Assembly (NCBI RefSeq): GCF_036077095.1
Contig: NZ_CP107960.1
Location: 1,674,001-1,738,000, forward strand
Source: Streptomyces sp. NBC_00376
GTDB lineage: Bacteria > Actinomycetota > Actinomycetes > Streptomycetales > Streptomycetaceae
Direction: 5' to 3'
Length of the DNA stretch: 64,000 bases
Shown: one piece after another, positions 42,839 through 51,960 of the stretch
How the letters are laid out: each line of letters opens with the position of its first letter
Numbering within the stretch: the stretch's first letter is position 1
Notes under the pieces: model-generated
The model's database searches: none
The model's input: the letters and a program-made list of their open reading frames with translations, nothing else
What the model was told of the DNA's origin: nothing
Translations under genes and position numbers: made by a program

Positions 42839-45127
42839 CTACTTCAGGCCGGTGTCCAGGGCGTTCATCAAAGTGCCCTGTGACGTGTCACCGGACATCT
42901 CCCAGATCATCACTCCCAGCAGCCCCTTGGACTTCACGTAGTCGGTCTTCTTGCCGATGGACCAGGCATCGTCGAAGGACCACCACTGACTGCCGGTGTA
43001 GCCGTACGTCGACACCGACTGCTCGTCGTGATGGACCGTCATCGTCGGGTACGCGCCGATGAGGTTGGCGTAACCGCGGGTCCCGGCCTCCTCCGCGAAC
43101 TGGCCGGGTGCGGCGCCGCCCGCCGTCTGCCACTCACCGGCGGCCCCGCCGTCGGCGACGTTCTGCCAGCCCCGGCCGTAGAACGGGATGCCGAGGGTCA
43201 GCTTGCGTGGCTCGACCCCCGCGTCGGTGTAGGCCTTGACGGCGGCGTCGGCACTGAAGTGGAAGTCGTAGGGGTCCTGGTCGTCGGTGTGGAGGTTGGC
43301 CTGGTGGCCGGTGCGGTTCGGCTCCCAGGAGTTGTCGCTGCCGGAGCCGTGGAAGTCGTAGCCCTGGACGTTCGCCACGTCGAGGGAGTCGAAGACCTTG
43401 CCCAGGTCCCAGCCCTCGCCGACCTTCTGCGGGTCGGCGGGGGTGAAGGCGGTGAGCAGGCGGTGTCCGCCGCCGAGGGCGTCCAGTTGCTTGCGGAACT
43501 CGGCGAGCAGCAGGGTCAGGTTGTCCTTGTCGTCGGGCGAGTAGTGGTTGCCGGGGTGCCCGGTGCCCGTACCCGGCCATTCCCAGTCGACGTCGAAGCC
43601 GTCGAAGATTCCGGCGGCGGTGCCGGGGCCGCCCGCGCCGTTGTACTCGGGCAGGTTGCCCTTGATGTACATGTCGATGCAGGAGGAGACGAACTTCTTG
43701 CGGGAGGCGTCGGTGGCCGCCACGTCGGAGAAGTACTTCGAGTACGTCCAGCCGCCGAGCGAGACCACGATCTTCAGGTCCGGGTGGAGTTTCTTGAGCT
43801 TCTTCAACTGGTTGAAGTTTCCGCGCAGTTTGCCCCAGCCGTCGTCCGCGACGCCGTCGACGGACTGGGCGGCACCGAACGGCCGTGCGTAGTCGGCGTC
43901 GGCGTCGCCCGCACCGGTGCCCTGCTCGGGGTCCTGGGGGTCGGCGGTGGTGCCCTTGGTGACACCGTTCAGACAGGTGAGGTTGGACGGATCGATGTTG
44001 GCGAAGGCGTAGTTGACGATGTCGAGCTTGCCGGCGGCCCCCGAGTCGTGGAGGTTCTTGACGAAGTACTGGCGGCCGTAGATGCCCCACTGGACGAAGT
44101 AGCCGACCTTGGCGTAGTTGCCCGCGCCGACGATGTCGTCCGTCTTCGCCGTCAGCGCGTTACCGGCGGGGGAGGTGTTGTCCGCCGCGTCACGCGCCTT
44201 GACGGTGAAGGTGTACGAGGTCGAGGGAGAGAGTCCGCCGATGGTGGCGGTGGTAGTGGTGCCCGGGACGGTGGTGGCCAGTGCCCCGCCCCGGTAGATG
44301 TCGTACGCGGCGACGCGCTGGTTGTCCGTCGCGGCGGTCCAGGCCAGTGTGACGGAGGAGGAGTCGGCCGCCGTGGCGTGCAGCGCGCCCGGTGCGGTGG
44401 GCGGGGAGGTGTCGGTGGCCGGGTCGACGGTGGTGACGGCCAGTGGTGCACTCTCGGCGGAGGTGTTGCCCCGGGTGTCCTTGGCCCGGACCGTGAAGGA
44501 GTAGGCGGTGGCCGGGGTCAGCCCGGTGACCGTGACGGAGGTCGCCGCGGTGGCCGAGCCCATCACCTTGCCGCCCGCCAGGATGTCGTACGACGCCACC
44601 GGGAAGTCGCCCGCCGCGGCCGCCGTCCAGGACAGCGACGCGGTGCGGGCGGTGACATCGGTCCGCTTCAGCCCGCCGGGCGCACCCGGCGGCGCGTCGG
44701 CGGAGCCGTCGCACTTGTCACCGTTGATCCGGCACCCGGTCGGTGCGGCGATCGGTCCGGTCGCCACGAACCAGAAGCTGTACGGCTCGCTGGTGCCGTG
44801 CGCCGCGACCGTACCGTTGTAGTGGGCGTTGACCGCGGTGACATGAGTGCCCTGGGTGGTGACGGTGCCGTTGTACGAGGTGTCGACGGCGACCCCGGCC
44901 GGCAGGTCGAATTCGAGGTTCCACCCGGTCACGGCGGTATCGGTGTCGTTGTGCAGGACGTACGTCCCCTTCCACCACGACCCGTTGTCGGCCGAGGTGA
45001 AGGTCGCCGTCAGCTTGCCCGCCGCGTGCGCGGGTGCGGCTTGCAGGGAAGGCAGCGCGAGGAGCAGTGCGAGAACGGCGATGAGGGTGGTCGCCGTTCT
45101 CCGTCTGAGTGTCACGTGCTCGTACAT
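42839..45127 (-). CDS. Secreted GH18 chitinase with CBM2-type and two FnIII domains
   Basis: This 762-aa enzyme hydrolyses chitin outside the cell. A signal peptide spans about residues 1-35 (LIAVLALLLALPSLQAAPAHA). A CBM2-type carbohydrate-binding module follows (NGSWWKGTYVLHNDTDTAVTG), then two fibronectin type III modules (each ending in YSFTVRAKD or YTFTVKARD) and a GH18 catalytic domain from about residue 345. The active-site motif is FDGFDVDWEW with the catalytic glutamate at about E516; SLGGWTYSKYF is the other family motif. I chose the ATG at 45127 because AGGGAG lies 6 bases upstream. An upstream ATG at 45193 would almost coincide with the predicted transcription start. Chitinase promoter repeats lie upstream. 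It converges with the TetR gene. Confidence 0.93.
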   Translation of the reverse strand: MYEHVTLRRRTATTLIAVLALLLALPSLQAAPAHAAGKLTATFTSADNGSWWKGTYVLHNDTDTAVTGWNLEFDLPAGVAVDTSYNGTVTTQGTHVTAVNAHYNGTVAAHGTSEPYSFWFVATGPIAAPTGCRINGDKCDGSADAPPGAPGGLKRTDVTARTASLSWTAAAAGDFPVASYDILAGGKVMGSATAATSVTVTGLTPATAYSFTVRAKDTRGNTSAESAPLAVTTVDPATDTSPPTAPGALHATAADSSSVTLAWTAATDNQRVAAYDIYRGGALATTVPGTTTTATIGGLSPSTSYTFTVKARDAADNTSPAGNALTAKTDDIVGAGNYAKVGYFVQWGIYGRQYFVKNLHDSGAAGKLDIVNYAFANIDPSNLTCLNGVTKGTTADPQDPEQGTGAGDADADYARPFGAAQSVDGVADDGWGKLRGNFNQLKKLKKLHPDLKIVVSLGGWTYSKYFSDVAATDASRKKFVSSCIDMYIKGNLPEYNGAGGPGTAAGIFDGFDVDWEWPGTGTGHPGNHYSPDDKDNLTLLLAEFRKQLDALGGGHRLLTAFTPADPQKVGEGWDLGKVFDSLDVANVQGYDFHGSGSDNSWEPNRTGHQANLHTDDQDPYDFHFSADAAVKAYTDAGVEPRKLTLGIPFYGRGWQNVADGGAAGEWQTAGGAAPGQFAEEAGTRGYANLIGAYPTMTVHHDEQSVSTYGYTGSQWWSFDDAWSIGKKTDYVKSKGLLGVMIWEMSGDTSQGTLMNALDTGLK

Positions 45128-45205
45128 GGGATTCTCCCTTGAGGCAGGGACCGGCGAGACGGTCCTGGGGGGAGCGGGATTCCTTCGTTCCATGGAGCAC
45201 AGGGG

Positions 45206-45248
45206 AAACTAAATGGTCTGGACCAACCCGTCAAGAGGTTCAGACCAT
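45206..45248 (-). promoter_or_regulatory. Chitinase promoter with two 12-bp direct repeats (DasR-like sites)
   Basis: On the minus strand, a -35 TTGACG (45234-45229) and a -10 TAGTTT (45211-45206) are separated by 17 bases. ATGGTCTGAACC (45248-45237) lies just upstream of the -35, and TTGGTCCAGACCAT (45226-45213) fills the spacer. These match the paired 12-bp repeats known at Streptomyces chitinase promoters. The second copy is near-palindromic, like a DasR (GntR-family) responsive element, so induction by chitin-derived aminosugars is expected. Confidence 0.8.
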
Positions 45249-45424
45249 TCCTCAACGGCGGCAGTGGTGCGCGATGGTGGGACCGCCACGGATAGGATCA
45301 ATCGCGGCAGGCTGGAGCGCAGAGGCGGCGGCCGTCGCGCCCTACGGGACAGCCCTTGGCGCCAGGCCGGAGAACGCCGGTTTCGATCCGGCCGGTCCTG
45401 CCACCTTTTCGTGGAGGAGAGACG

Positions 45425-47161
45425 ATGGCGCCGGTCCGTCCCGAGCGGGCGCAGAACATGGGAACCGACGCGGTGACGGCCTTCCTCGACCCGCAGGAAA
45501 GGGCGAGCCGACTGCAGGCCCACCGGTACGCGGTGCCCCGGTGGATGATCGAGGCGTCCACCGAACGACGTGCGGCCGGGGATTGGCAGGGGGCCTGCGC
45601 GGCGGCCCGGTTCGATGTGGCGTTCGACCTGCCGCAGGTCTCCGCGCAGTACGGTCCGGACGTGGCCGCGGCGCTCCGTGACGATCTCCTCGGTCTGGTA
45701 CCGGACCTGGTGCGCCAGTACCTGCCGCGGGGAGTGGACGGGCGCTCGACGCTCGTCACCGACCTGACCGTGGTCCTGGCGGGCTACGGCGTCACGGCGG
45801 ACGTGCCCGGGGCGACGGCTCCGTACCTGTATCTGCGCACGCCCTCGTTGGTCGAGGGACCGCAGCGGATCTCGCTCCGGTTCGGGGCGGTGCGACACGG
45901 CTCGACACCCCGTACCCGCTCCCTGGGCGTCCTGGACTGGCATGCCTGCCGGTACCTGTGGGACGCGCGCCGTACCGGCGAACTGCGCGTACGCGCCGGC
46001 GGCGGCGACCGGTTGCCGTTCCTCCACGCCGACGGCACACCACGCGGGGCGGACGAACTGCCCGTCGCGGATCCGGGCGCCGGTGACCCGGTGGCCCGCG
46101 CCGAGTGGGCGACGCTGCTGTACCGGCGGGGCCGGGTGGCGAAGTCCCTGGCGGCGGTGGGCATCGATTTCGACGCGGCCGCCCCTCAGACGCCGTCGCG
46201 GCTCCGGACGACACCGGAGACGATCCTGGCCCGGCTGGGGCTCGATGTACCGGGGCTGGCGGCGGAGGCCGGACGGCTCGCGGACCTGTACCCGGTGACG
46301 CTCCTTGAGACCGGCGACAAGTGGCGTGGCTGCGCCCTGCTGGACTTCACGGGCCGGGGCGGCGACAGAAGGCCGCGGATCAGAGTGGTCGAGCGGGAAG
46401 CGGTCGGGGACGTGGCCCGCCTGCCCCCGGCGTTCTGGCAGCGGCTGCCGGACCTCGAACTGCTGCGGGCCGGTGATGTGACTCCCGGTCAGTTGCATCC
46501 GCTGGTCGCCGAGGCCCTGTTTCCCGGCCTCGACACGACGGCGGGGCCGCCGACGCCGCCCGCGCCGGTACGGGTCAGGTGCCGCGGCGAGTGGCACCAG
46601 GTCGCCTTCCGCGACGGGCGGCTCGACTCCCCGCACAGCCCCCAGGAGCGACAGCGCGAGAACGCGCTGCGGGCCTTCGGCGGTGCGGTCACCGGCTGCT
46701 TCGCCGTGGAGCACTCTGCCACCTCCGGGATCGGCCGGCTGCCCAAGGCCCTGCGGGCGCAACTCCGGGATCTCTTTCTGCGCGCCCAGCACGGGGACAC
46801 CCCGGGGGTCCTGGAGCTCCTGGACGCCGGGATGGACCCGCGCGTACGGGACGGCGGACGGCGAACCCTGCTCCATGTGCTGAACCTCCTCGACCACGAG
46901 CCCCTGCTCCCCCGGCTCCTGGCGGCCGGTCTCGATCTGGAGGCCGTGGACCACCAGAACCGCACCCCGCTCCGCGTGGCGGTCGCCGAGGGCGGTCCGG
47001 CGGAACTCGTGACTGCGCTGATCGGGGCCGGGGCACGGATCGACGTCGTCGACCGGGCGGGACTCTCGCTGGACCAGCTGATCCGCAAGTACCGGCGGAC
47101 GGACCTGGACTTCCTCAGGGAACGGGTGGAGAACGAGCATCCGGGCCTCGGTGCCGACTGA
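45425..47161 (+). CDS. Ankyrin-repeat protein upstream of MoxR/VWA pair
   Basis: This 578-aa protein starts at an ATG preceded by GGAGGA (6 bases). The first 420 residues form a region I cannot name, rich in Arg and Ala, with a conserved-looking segment LGVLDWHACRYLWDARRTGE. The last 130 residues contain about three ankyrin repeats (QLRDLFLRAQHGDTPGVLEL, RTLLHVLNLLDHEPLLPRLL, RTPLRVAVAEGGPAELVTAL). It lies 56 bp upstream of a MoxR-type ATPase and a metallopeptidase-like/VWA protein on the same strand, so the three are probably an operon in which this protein supplies substrate or partner recognition. That role is inferred. Confidence 0.7.
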   Translation: MAPVRPERAQNMGTDAVTAFLDPQERASRLQAHRYAVPRWMIEASTERRAAGDWQGACAAARFDVAFDLPQVSAQYGPDVAAALRDDLLGLVPDLVRQYLPRGVDGRSTLVTDLTVVLAGYGVTADVPGATAPYLYLRTPSLVEGPQRISLRFGAVRHGSTPRTRSLGVLDWHACRYLWDARRTGELRVRAGGGDRLPFLHADGTPRGADELPVADPGAGDPVARAEWATLLYRRGRVAKSLAAVGIDFDAAAPQTPSRLRTTPETILARLGLDVPGLAAEAGRLADLYPVTLLETGDKWRGCALLDFTGRGGDRRPRIRVVEREAVGDVARLPPAFWQRLPDLELLRAGDVTPGQLHPLVAEALFPGLDTTAGPPTPPAPVRVRCRGEWHQVAFRDGRLDSPHSPQERQRENALRAFGGAVTGCFAVEHSATSGIGRLPKALRAQLRDLFLRAQHGDTPGVLELLDAGMDPRVRDGGRRTLLHVLNLLDHEPLLPRLLAAGLDLEAVDHQNRTPLRVAVAEGGPAELVTALIGAGARIDVVDRAGLSLDQLIRKYRRTDLDFLRERVENEHPGLGAD

Positions 47162-47217
47162 TGGTACGAGTGGGAGAAGAAGAATGCCGCCGAGGAGAAC
47201 GAAGAGGATGAGGACGG

Positions 47218-48456
47218 GTGAGCACCATCGCCCCCGGCAGGCCGGGACAGCCCCACGTACCGCCGCGCCCGGCCGACGCGCCGGGACCGCTGGACGCCGC
47301 CGACGAGCTGAACCGCAGGCTGCGGACCTCGCGGACCGAAGCCGCCGCCAGCCCTCAACTGGAGGCGCTGGCACTGGCGGTGACGGCCAATCAGCCCGTG
47401 CTGCTCTGGGGCGAGCCGGGGATCGGCAAGTCGGCCGGCATGGAGCAGCTCGCCGCCGGCCTCGGCCTCACGCTGGAGACGGTGATCGCCAGTGTGCACG
47501 AACCGTCCGACTTCGCCGGGCTGCCGGTCGTCGGTGACGATCCGGCCGTGACCGGGGTCCCGATGGCCCCGCCGGACTGGGCGGTCCGGCTCGCGCGCGC
47601 GGGCCGGGGACTGCTGTTCTTCGACGAGCTGTCCTCCGCTCCCCCGGCCGTGCAGGCGGCGCTGCTGCGCGTGGTGCTCGAACGACGGGTGGGCAGCCTG
47701 ACGTTGCCGGAGTCCGTACGCATCGTGGCGGCGGCGAACCCGCCGTCGAGCGCGGCGGACGGCTGGCACCTCAGCCCACCGCTCGCCAACCGTTTCGTGC
47801 ACCTCCAGTGGACACACGATCCGCGCACCGTCGCGCGGGGCATGGCCGGTACGTGGCCCGAGGTGGCGGTGCCGGTCGTCGATGCCGCCAGGGTTCCGGG
47901 GGCGGCGGCGCGGGCCCGCGGCGCGATCTCCGGATTCCTGACCGCACGGCCGGGCCTCGTCCATCACATTCCGGCCGAGGCGGAGAGCCGGGGCCGGGCC
48001 TGGCCGTCCCCGCGGAGCTGGGACATGGCGCTGCGGCTGCTCGCCACCGGGTACGCGACGGGCACCGGGCGGGAGGCGGTGGCCGCCGCGCTGACCGGGG
48101 CGGTCGGGGACGGCGCGGGCATCGAGCTGCTGTCCTACCTGGAGAATCTCGACCTGCCCGACCCCGACCGCGTACTGGCGAACCCCGACGCCTTCGCCCT
48201 GCCCGGGCGCGGAGACCGGCAGCTGGCCTTCCTCATCGCGGTCGTCGCAGCCGTTCAGGGCGATCTCACCAGGCCTCGCTGGGAAGCGGGCTGGGCGGTG
48301 CTGGCGAAGGCCGTCGACGCGGGTGTGCCCGATGTGGCGGCCAGGGCGGCCGTGGATCTGGCGACGATGCGGGACCCCGACTGGCCGGTTCCGGAAGGAA
48401 TCGACGCCTTCGTGGAACTGCTGCAGCTGTCCGGCGCCCTCCCGCAGAGCGGCTGA
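47218..48456 (+). CDS. MoxR-type AAA+ ATPase
   Basis: This 412-aa AAA+ ATPase has Walker A WGEPGIGKSAG near residue 65 and Walker B LLFFDELSSA near 140. A sensor-1-like VRIVAAANPP and the LANRFVHLQW arginine-finger region follow. MoxR ATPases act as chaperones that remodel partner proteins, commonly a VWA-domain protein encoded next door, as is the case here. The GTG start lies 56 bp after the ankyrin gene. The downstream gene follows after 13 bp, supporting an operon. Confidence 0.85.
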   Translation: MSTIAPGRPGQPHVPPRPADAPGPLDAADELNRRLRTSRTEAAASPQLEALALAVTANQPVLLWGEPGIGKSAGMEQLAAGLGLTLETVIASVHEPSDFAGLPVVGDDPAVTGVPMAPPDWAVRLARAGRGLLFFDELSSAPPAVQAALLRVVLERRVGSLTLPESVRIVAAANPPSSAADGWHLSPPLANRFVHLQWTHDPRTVARGMAGTWPEVAVPVVDAARVPGAAARARGAISGFLTARPGLVHHIPAEAESRGRAWPSPRSWDMALRLLATGYATGTGREAVAAALTGAVGDGAGIELLSYLENLDLPDPDRVLANPDAFALPGRGDRQLAFLIAVVAAVQGDLTRPRWEAGWAVLAKAVDAGVPDVAARAAVDLATMRDPDWPVPEGIDAFVELLQLSGALPQSG

Positions 48457-48469
48457 GGCGGACAGACCG

Positions 48470-49681
48470 GTGCCGGAACCGGAAACCGCCCCGGAGCGGC
48501 TCCAGTTGGACCTCACCAAGCTGCTCGCCGCCCGCTACCGGGCGGCGACCGACCGGCCCTATCTGGCCTCGGCGCTGTACGCGCTCTCCGTGGTGGCGAG
48601 CACCGGGGTGCCGACGATGGGCGTGGACCGGCACTGGCGCTGCTACGTGTCGCCCGCCTTCGTCGAGGGGACACCGGTGGCGGAACTCGCGGCGGTGTGG
48701 CTGCACGAGGTGGCGCATCTGCTGCGCGACCATCACGGGCGGGCCGAACGGCTGCCCGCCGCCGACCAGCGCGACCCGCACCGCGTCAATGTCGCCCAGG
48801 ACTGCGAGATCAACGACGACCTCATCGCCGACGGACTGCCGTTGCCGGCCGGAAGGATGGAGCCGCGGCTCTTCGGCCTGCCGACCGGGCAGCTCTTCGA
48901 GACGTATCTCCCCCGTCTACCGCCGGGCCCGCCCCCGCACGACTGCGGTTCGGGCGCCCATGGCCGCCCGGCGCCGTGGGAGCTGGCCGGAACGGACGGG
49001 CCGAACCCCGTCGGCCCGGTGGAGGCCGAGGCACTGCGACGCCACGCCGCGGCGGCCATGCGCGCCCACCGGCGCGGCCGGGGCAGCCTCCCGGCGGGCT
49101 GGGAGCGCTGGGCGGAACAGATCCTGGAGCCCACGGTGGACTGGCGGCAGGCGCTCGCGGGCGCGGTACGGGAGGCCGCCGCCTGGGCCGCCGGGGCGGT
49201 CGACTACACCTACCGCCGGCCGTCCCGCCGCAGCGCGGCGCTCCGGGGCGTGGTGCTGCCCAGCCTGCGCCGGCCGCTGCCCCGGGTCGCCGTCGTCATC
49301 GACACCTCGGGTTCGATGGGTGACGAGGATCTCGGCTCGGCGCTCGCGGAGGTCACCGGGGTACTGCGTGAGGTGGGCATCCGGGGCAACCGCGTCACCG
49401 TGCTGGCCTGCGACGCCGATGTGCACAGCGTGTCCAGGGTGACGGCCGCCGAGCAGATCACCCTGGGCGGGGGCGGCGGCACCGACATGCGGGTGGGCAT
49501 CACCGCCGCCCTCACGTCGCGGGACCGCCCGGACATCGTCGTCGTGCTCACCGACGGCTGCACGCCGTGGCCGGACGAGGCACCCTCGTGCCGGCTCGTC
49601 GCGGCACTGATCGGCCCGGACGCCCCGCAGCCCCCGAGGTGGGTGGAGACCGTCCGCGTCACCGACCGGGCCCGGCCGTGA
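48470..49681 (+). CDS. Putative metallopeptidase-like plus VWA-like domain protein (DUF2201 type)
   Basis: This 403-aa protein combines an N-terminal domain containing HExxH in LHEVAHLLRDHHGR (about residues 83-87) with a C-terminal VWA-like domain. The latter bears the MIDAS sequence VAVVIDTSGSMG (about 275-286), then GGGGGTDMRVG and IVVVLTDGC. It matches the DUF2201 pattern of metallopeptidase-like N-terminus plus VWA-like domain, usually encoded directly after a MoxR-type ATPase. The GTG start is preceded by GAGGCGG and lies 13 bp after the ATPase stop. The zinc site suggests proteolysis, but activity cannot be read from sequence. Confidence 0.8.
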   Translation: MPEPETAPERLQLDLTKLLAARYRAATDRPYLASALYALSVVASTGVPTMGVDRHWRCYVSPAFVEGTPVAELAAVWLHEVAHLLRDHHGRAERLPAADQRDPHRVNVAQDCEINDDLIADGLPLPAGRMEPRLFGLPTGQLFETYLPRLPPGPPPHDCGSGAHGRPAPWELAGTDGPNPVGPVEAEALRRHAAAAMRAHRRGRGSLPAGWERWAEQILEPTVDWRQALAGAVREAAAWAAGAVDYTYRRPSRRSAALRGVVLPSLRRPLPRVAVVIDTSGSMGDEDLGSALAEVTGVLREVGIRGNRVTVLACDADVHSVSRVTAAEQITLGGGGGTDMRVGITAALTSRDRPDIVVVLTDGCTPWPDEAPSCRLVAALIGPDAPQPPRWVETVRVTDRARP

Positions 49682-49710
49682 CGTCATGCCGCCGCCCGCC
49701 GGCCCGGGAC

Positions 49711-49725
49711 AGCCCGCAGCGGGCT
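49711..49725. terminator. Short palindrome between convergent genes
   Basis: AGCCCGCAGCGGGCT is a perfect inverted repeat with 7-base arms and a one-base centre, lying between the VWA gene and the convergent FnIII lipoprotein gene and touching the latter's stop codon. It may help terminate both transcripts. There is no T-run. Confidence 0.35.
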
Positions 49726-50702
49726 CAGTCGCCGAGGACGACCGTGCGCTGGGCGGAGAAGTCGCCCCACTTCCCGTCGGGCAGCTTGGCGCGGAGCTTC
49801 ATCGAGTAGCGGGTGCCGCGCGGGTCCGTGACGGTGAGGCGGTAGTTCGCCCGGCCCTTGGGCGGGGTGGCGCCCCAGACGATCGTGGTGGTCAGGCGGC
49901 CCCCGATGAAGAGCTGGTACGCGGGGATCTCGCCGCCCGTCTCCGGCTGCTTCCAGTCCAGGTCGATGGCGTACTCCTTGCCCTGGACGCGGTTGCTGAT
50001 CCGCAGGTCGGTGGGGGCGGTGCTCGCGGGTGCGCCCGGGGCGGCGGCGGTGGTGAGGTCGATGGCGTTGCTGTCCGGCGAGGAGGTGTCGGCGGCGTCG
50101 CGGGCGCGGACGGTGAAGGTGTAGACGGTGCCGGGGCGCAGGCCGGTCAGATGTGCCGTGGTCCGGGTGCCGGGCACGCTGTGGATCCGGGAGTCCTCCT
50201 GATAGATGTCGTACGAGGTGACTCCGACATCGTCCGTCGAGCCTCCCCAGGAGAGGTTCACCGCCCGGCTGCCGTCCACCGTTCCGCGCAGCTTCACCGG
50301 GCGGGTCGGCGGTTCGTGGTCGGCGGGGGTCGGGGCGGGTGTGGTGGCGCGGGCGGCGGCGCTCGGCGCGGAGAGGTTCCCGGCGGCGTCGCGGGCGCGG
50401 ACGGTGAAGGTGTAGGCGGTCGACGCGGTCAGCCCGTCCACGTCGGTCATCACCTTGGCGGCCGGGACCGATTCGACCCGCTCGCCCTCGCGGTAGACCT
50501 CGTAGCCGGTGACCGCCGTGTCGTCGGAGGCCCGCTCCCACATGACGTGCACGGAGGTGGCGCTGCTCGCCTGCGCCGTCACATGGCCCGGCACCGTCGG
50601 CTCGACGGTGTCGGCCCGGGAAGCGGAGTCACAGGCGCTGAGCGCGGCGAGGAGCAGGGCGGCGGAGCAGGCCGACGCGGCGGTTGCGTGGGGGCGTTGC
50701 AC
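49725..50702 (-). CDS. Fibronectin type III lipoprotein
   Basis: This 325-aa protein has a lipoprotein signal (SACSAALLLAALSAC, lipobox LSAC near residue 28). Two clear FnIII modules (ending YTFTVRARDAAGNLS and YTFTVRARDAADTSS) and a third, more divergent FnIII-like module follow. The modules resemble those in the chitinase nearby, but no catalytic domain is present, so it is probably a surface binding or adhesive protein. The GTG at 50702 is preferred since GGAAGG lies 7 bases upstream; an ATG two codons earlier would leave almost no spacing. It is divergent from the amidohydrolase gene. Confidence 0.8.
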   Translation of the reverse strand: MQRPHATAASACSAALLLAALSACDSASRADTVEPTVPGHVTAQASSATSVHVMWERASDDTAVTGYEVYREGERVESVPAAKVMTDVDGLTASTAYTFTVRARDAAGNLSAPSAAARATTPAPTPADHEPPTRPVKLRGTVDGSRAVNLSWGGSTDDVGVTSYDIYQEDSRIHSVPGTRTTAHLTGLRPGTVYTFTVRARDAADTSSPDSNAIDLTTAAAPGAPASTAPTDLRISNRVQGKEYAIDLDWKQPETGGEIPAYQLFIGGRLTTTIVWGATPPKGRANYRLTVTDPRGTRYSMKLRAKLPDGKWGDFSAQRTVVLGD

Positions 50703-50869
50703 GGTCATGCCTTCCGTCCGGAAGCAATGGTCCAGACCTGTATCGCATGGCGCGGGGGTCTGCGACAAGAGGGTGGAGCGGAAGCTTCCGCAATGTGGCG
50801 ATGTGTACGGGCGGCCTGCGCGCGTCGGTCGTCCGGCGGCCGGCCCCCGATGTGGCGTACGGTCTGATC

Positions 50870-51931
50870 ATGTTGTGCATACGGGGGGTTGTGCTGCCCG
50901 AACGCGAGGAACGCACGTTCTGGATCGACGGCGAGGTGCTCCGCGCGGGCCCTCCGCCCGGCGGGCTCGCCGGGCGGGACGCGGAGACGGTCGTCGACGG
51001 CGGCTGGCTGCTGCCCGGTCTCGTCGATGTGCATACGCATCCGGGTGCGCTGGAACCGGGCTCGCCGTTCGACGAGGATTTGCTGCGCAGGCAGTTGGGC
51101 GAGCACCGGGACGCCGGAGTGCTCGCGGTGCGCACCCCCGGCACCTCGCAGCGGATGCCCGCATGGGTGGCGAAGGACCCGGAGCTGCCTCATGTGACGT
51201 CGGCGGGACGGTGGCTGGCCACACCCGGACGGTTCTTCCCCGGCTTCGGACGCGATGTGAGCGAGGACGAGTTGGCGCGGGCGGCCGTGGAGGAGGCGGC
51301 GGCTTCGGGCGGGTGGTGCAAGGTCATCGGTGACTGGGCCGCCGACGAACCGGCCATGCCACTGCCGCTGTTGAGGTCGGTGGTGGCGCTGGTGCACGCG
51401 GCGGGCGGCAGGGTGGCCGTGCACTGCCAGACCGCCGAGGGCACCCGCAACGCCGTACTGGCGGGCGCCGACAGCCTGGAGCACGGGATGCATCTCGACC
51501 CCGCCCTGCTGGACCGGATGGCCGCGCAGAGAACGGCGTTCGTGCCGACGCTGAGCGTGTTCGGTGCGAAGGAGGACGCGATGCGGGCACGGGAGCCGAG
51601 CGCGCGCCGTGATCTGTGGCTGGCCGGCTGGGACACCATGCTCGACAATGTGCGCGCGGCCCACGAAGCGGGGGTGACGGTGCTGGCCGGGACGGACTCC
51701 TTCCCGTGCGGAACGGTCGCGGGCGAGATGGAATGGCTGGTACGGGCGGGCCTCCCCGCCCACGCCGCACTCGGCGCCGCGTCCTGGACGGCGCGGGCCT
51801 GGCTCGGGCTGCCGGGCCTGGTGGACGGCGCACCCGCCGATGTCGTCGCGTACGCCACCGATCCGACGCTCGACCCCGGTGCGCTGAACCATCCGAGCCG
51901 GATCGTGCTCCGCGGACGCGTCGTGCGATGA
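50870..51931 (+). CDS. Amidohydrolase-family protein
   Basis: This 353-aa metal-dependent hydrolase shows the HxH metal site in LPGLVDVHTHPG (about residue 57), a candidate bridging lysine in GGWCKVIGDW, later metal or active-site histidines in VAVHCQT and DSLEHGMHL, and the final aspartate in VLAGTDSFP. It belongs with imidazolonepropionase/prolidase-like amidohydrolases; the substrate is unknown. The ATG at 50870 has no ribosome site, and TACGGT lies a few bases upstream, so the mRNA may be leaderless. The next gene follows 29 bp after its stop. Confidence 0.8.
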   Translation: MLCIRGVVLPEREERTFWIDGEVLRAGPPPGGLAGRDAETVVDGGWLLPGLVDVHTHPGALEPGSPFDEDLLRRQLGEHRDAGVLAVRTPGTSQRMPAWVAKDPELPHVTSAGRWLATPGRFFPGFGRDVSEDELARAAVEEAAASGGWCKVIGDWAADEPAMPLPLLRSVVALVHAAGGRVAVHCQTAEGTRNAVLAGADSLEHGMHLDPALLDRMAAQRTAFVPTLSVFGAKEDAMRAREPSARRDLWLAGWDTMLDNVRAAHEAGVTVLAGTDSFPCGTVAGEMEWLVRAGLPAHAALGAASWTARAWLGLPGLVDGAPADVVAYATDPTLDPGALNHPSRIVLRGRVVR

Positions 51932-51960
51932 GTTCCGGGCGACGGAGGAGTCAGCACTGT

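Noticed and set aside
43028..45142. Plus-strand 704-codon frame opposite the chitinase
   Set aside because: It is an antisense shadow. The minus strand encodes an unmistakable GH18 enzyme with its own promoter.
47161..47211. 16-codon ORF between the ankyrin and MoxR genes
   Set aside because: It is too short, Arg/Glu-rich and overlaps the ankyrin stop. It is more likely the ribosome-binding region of the MoxR gene.
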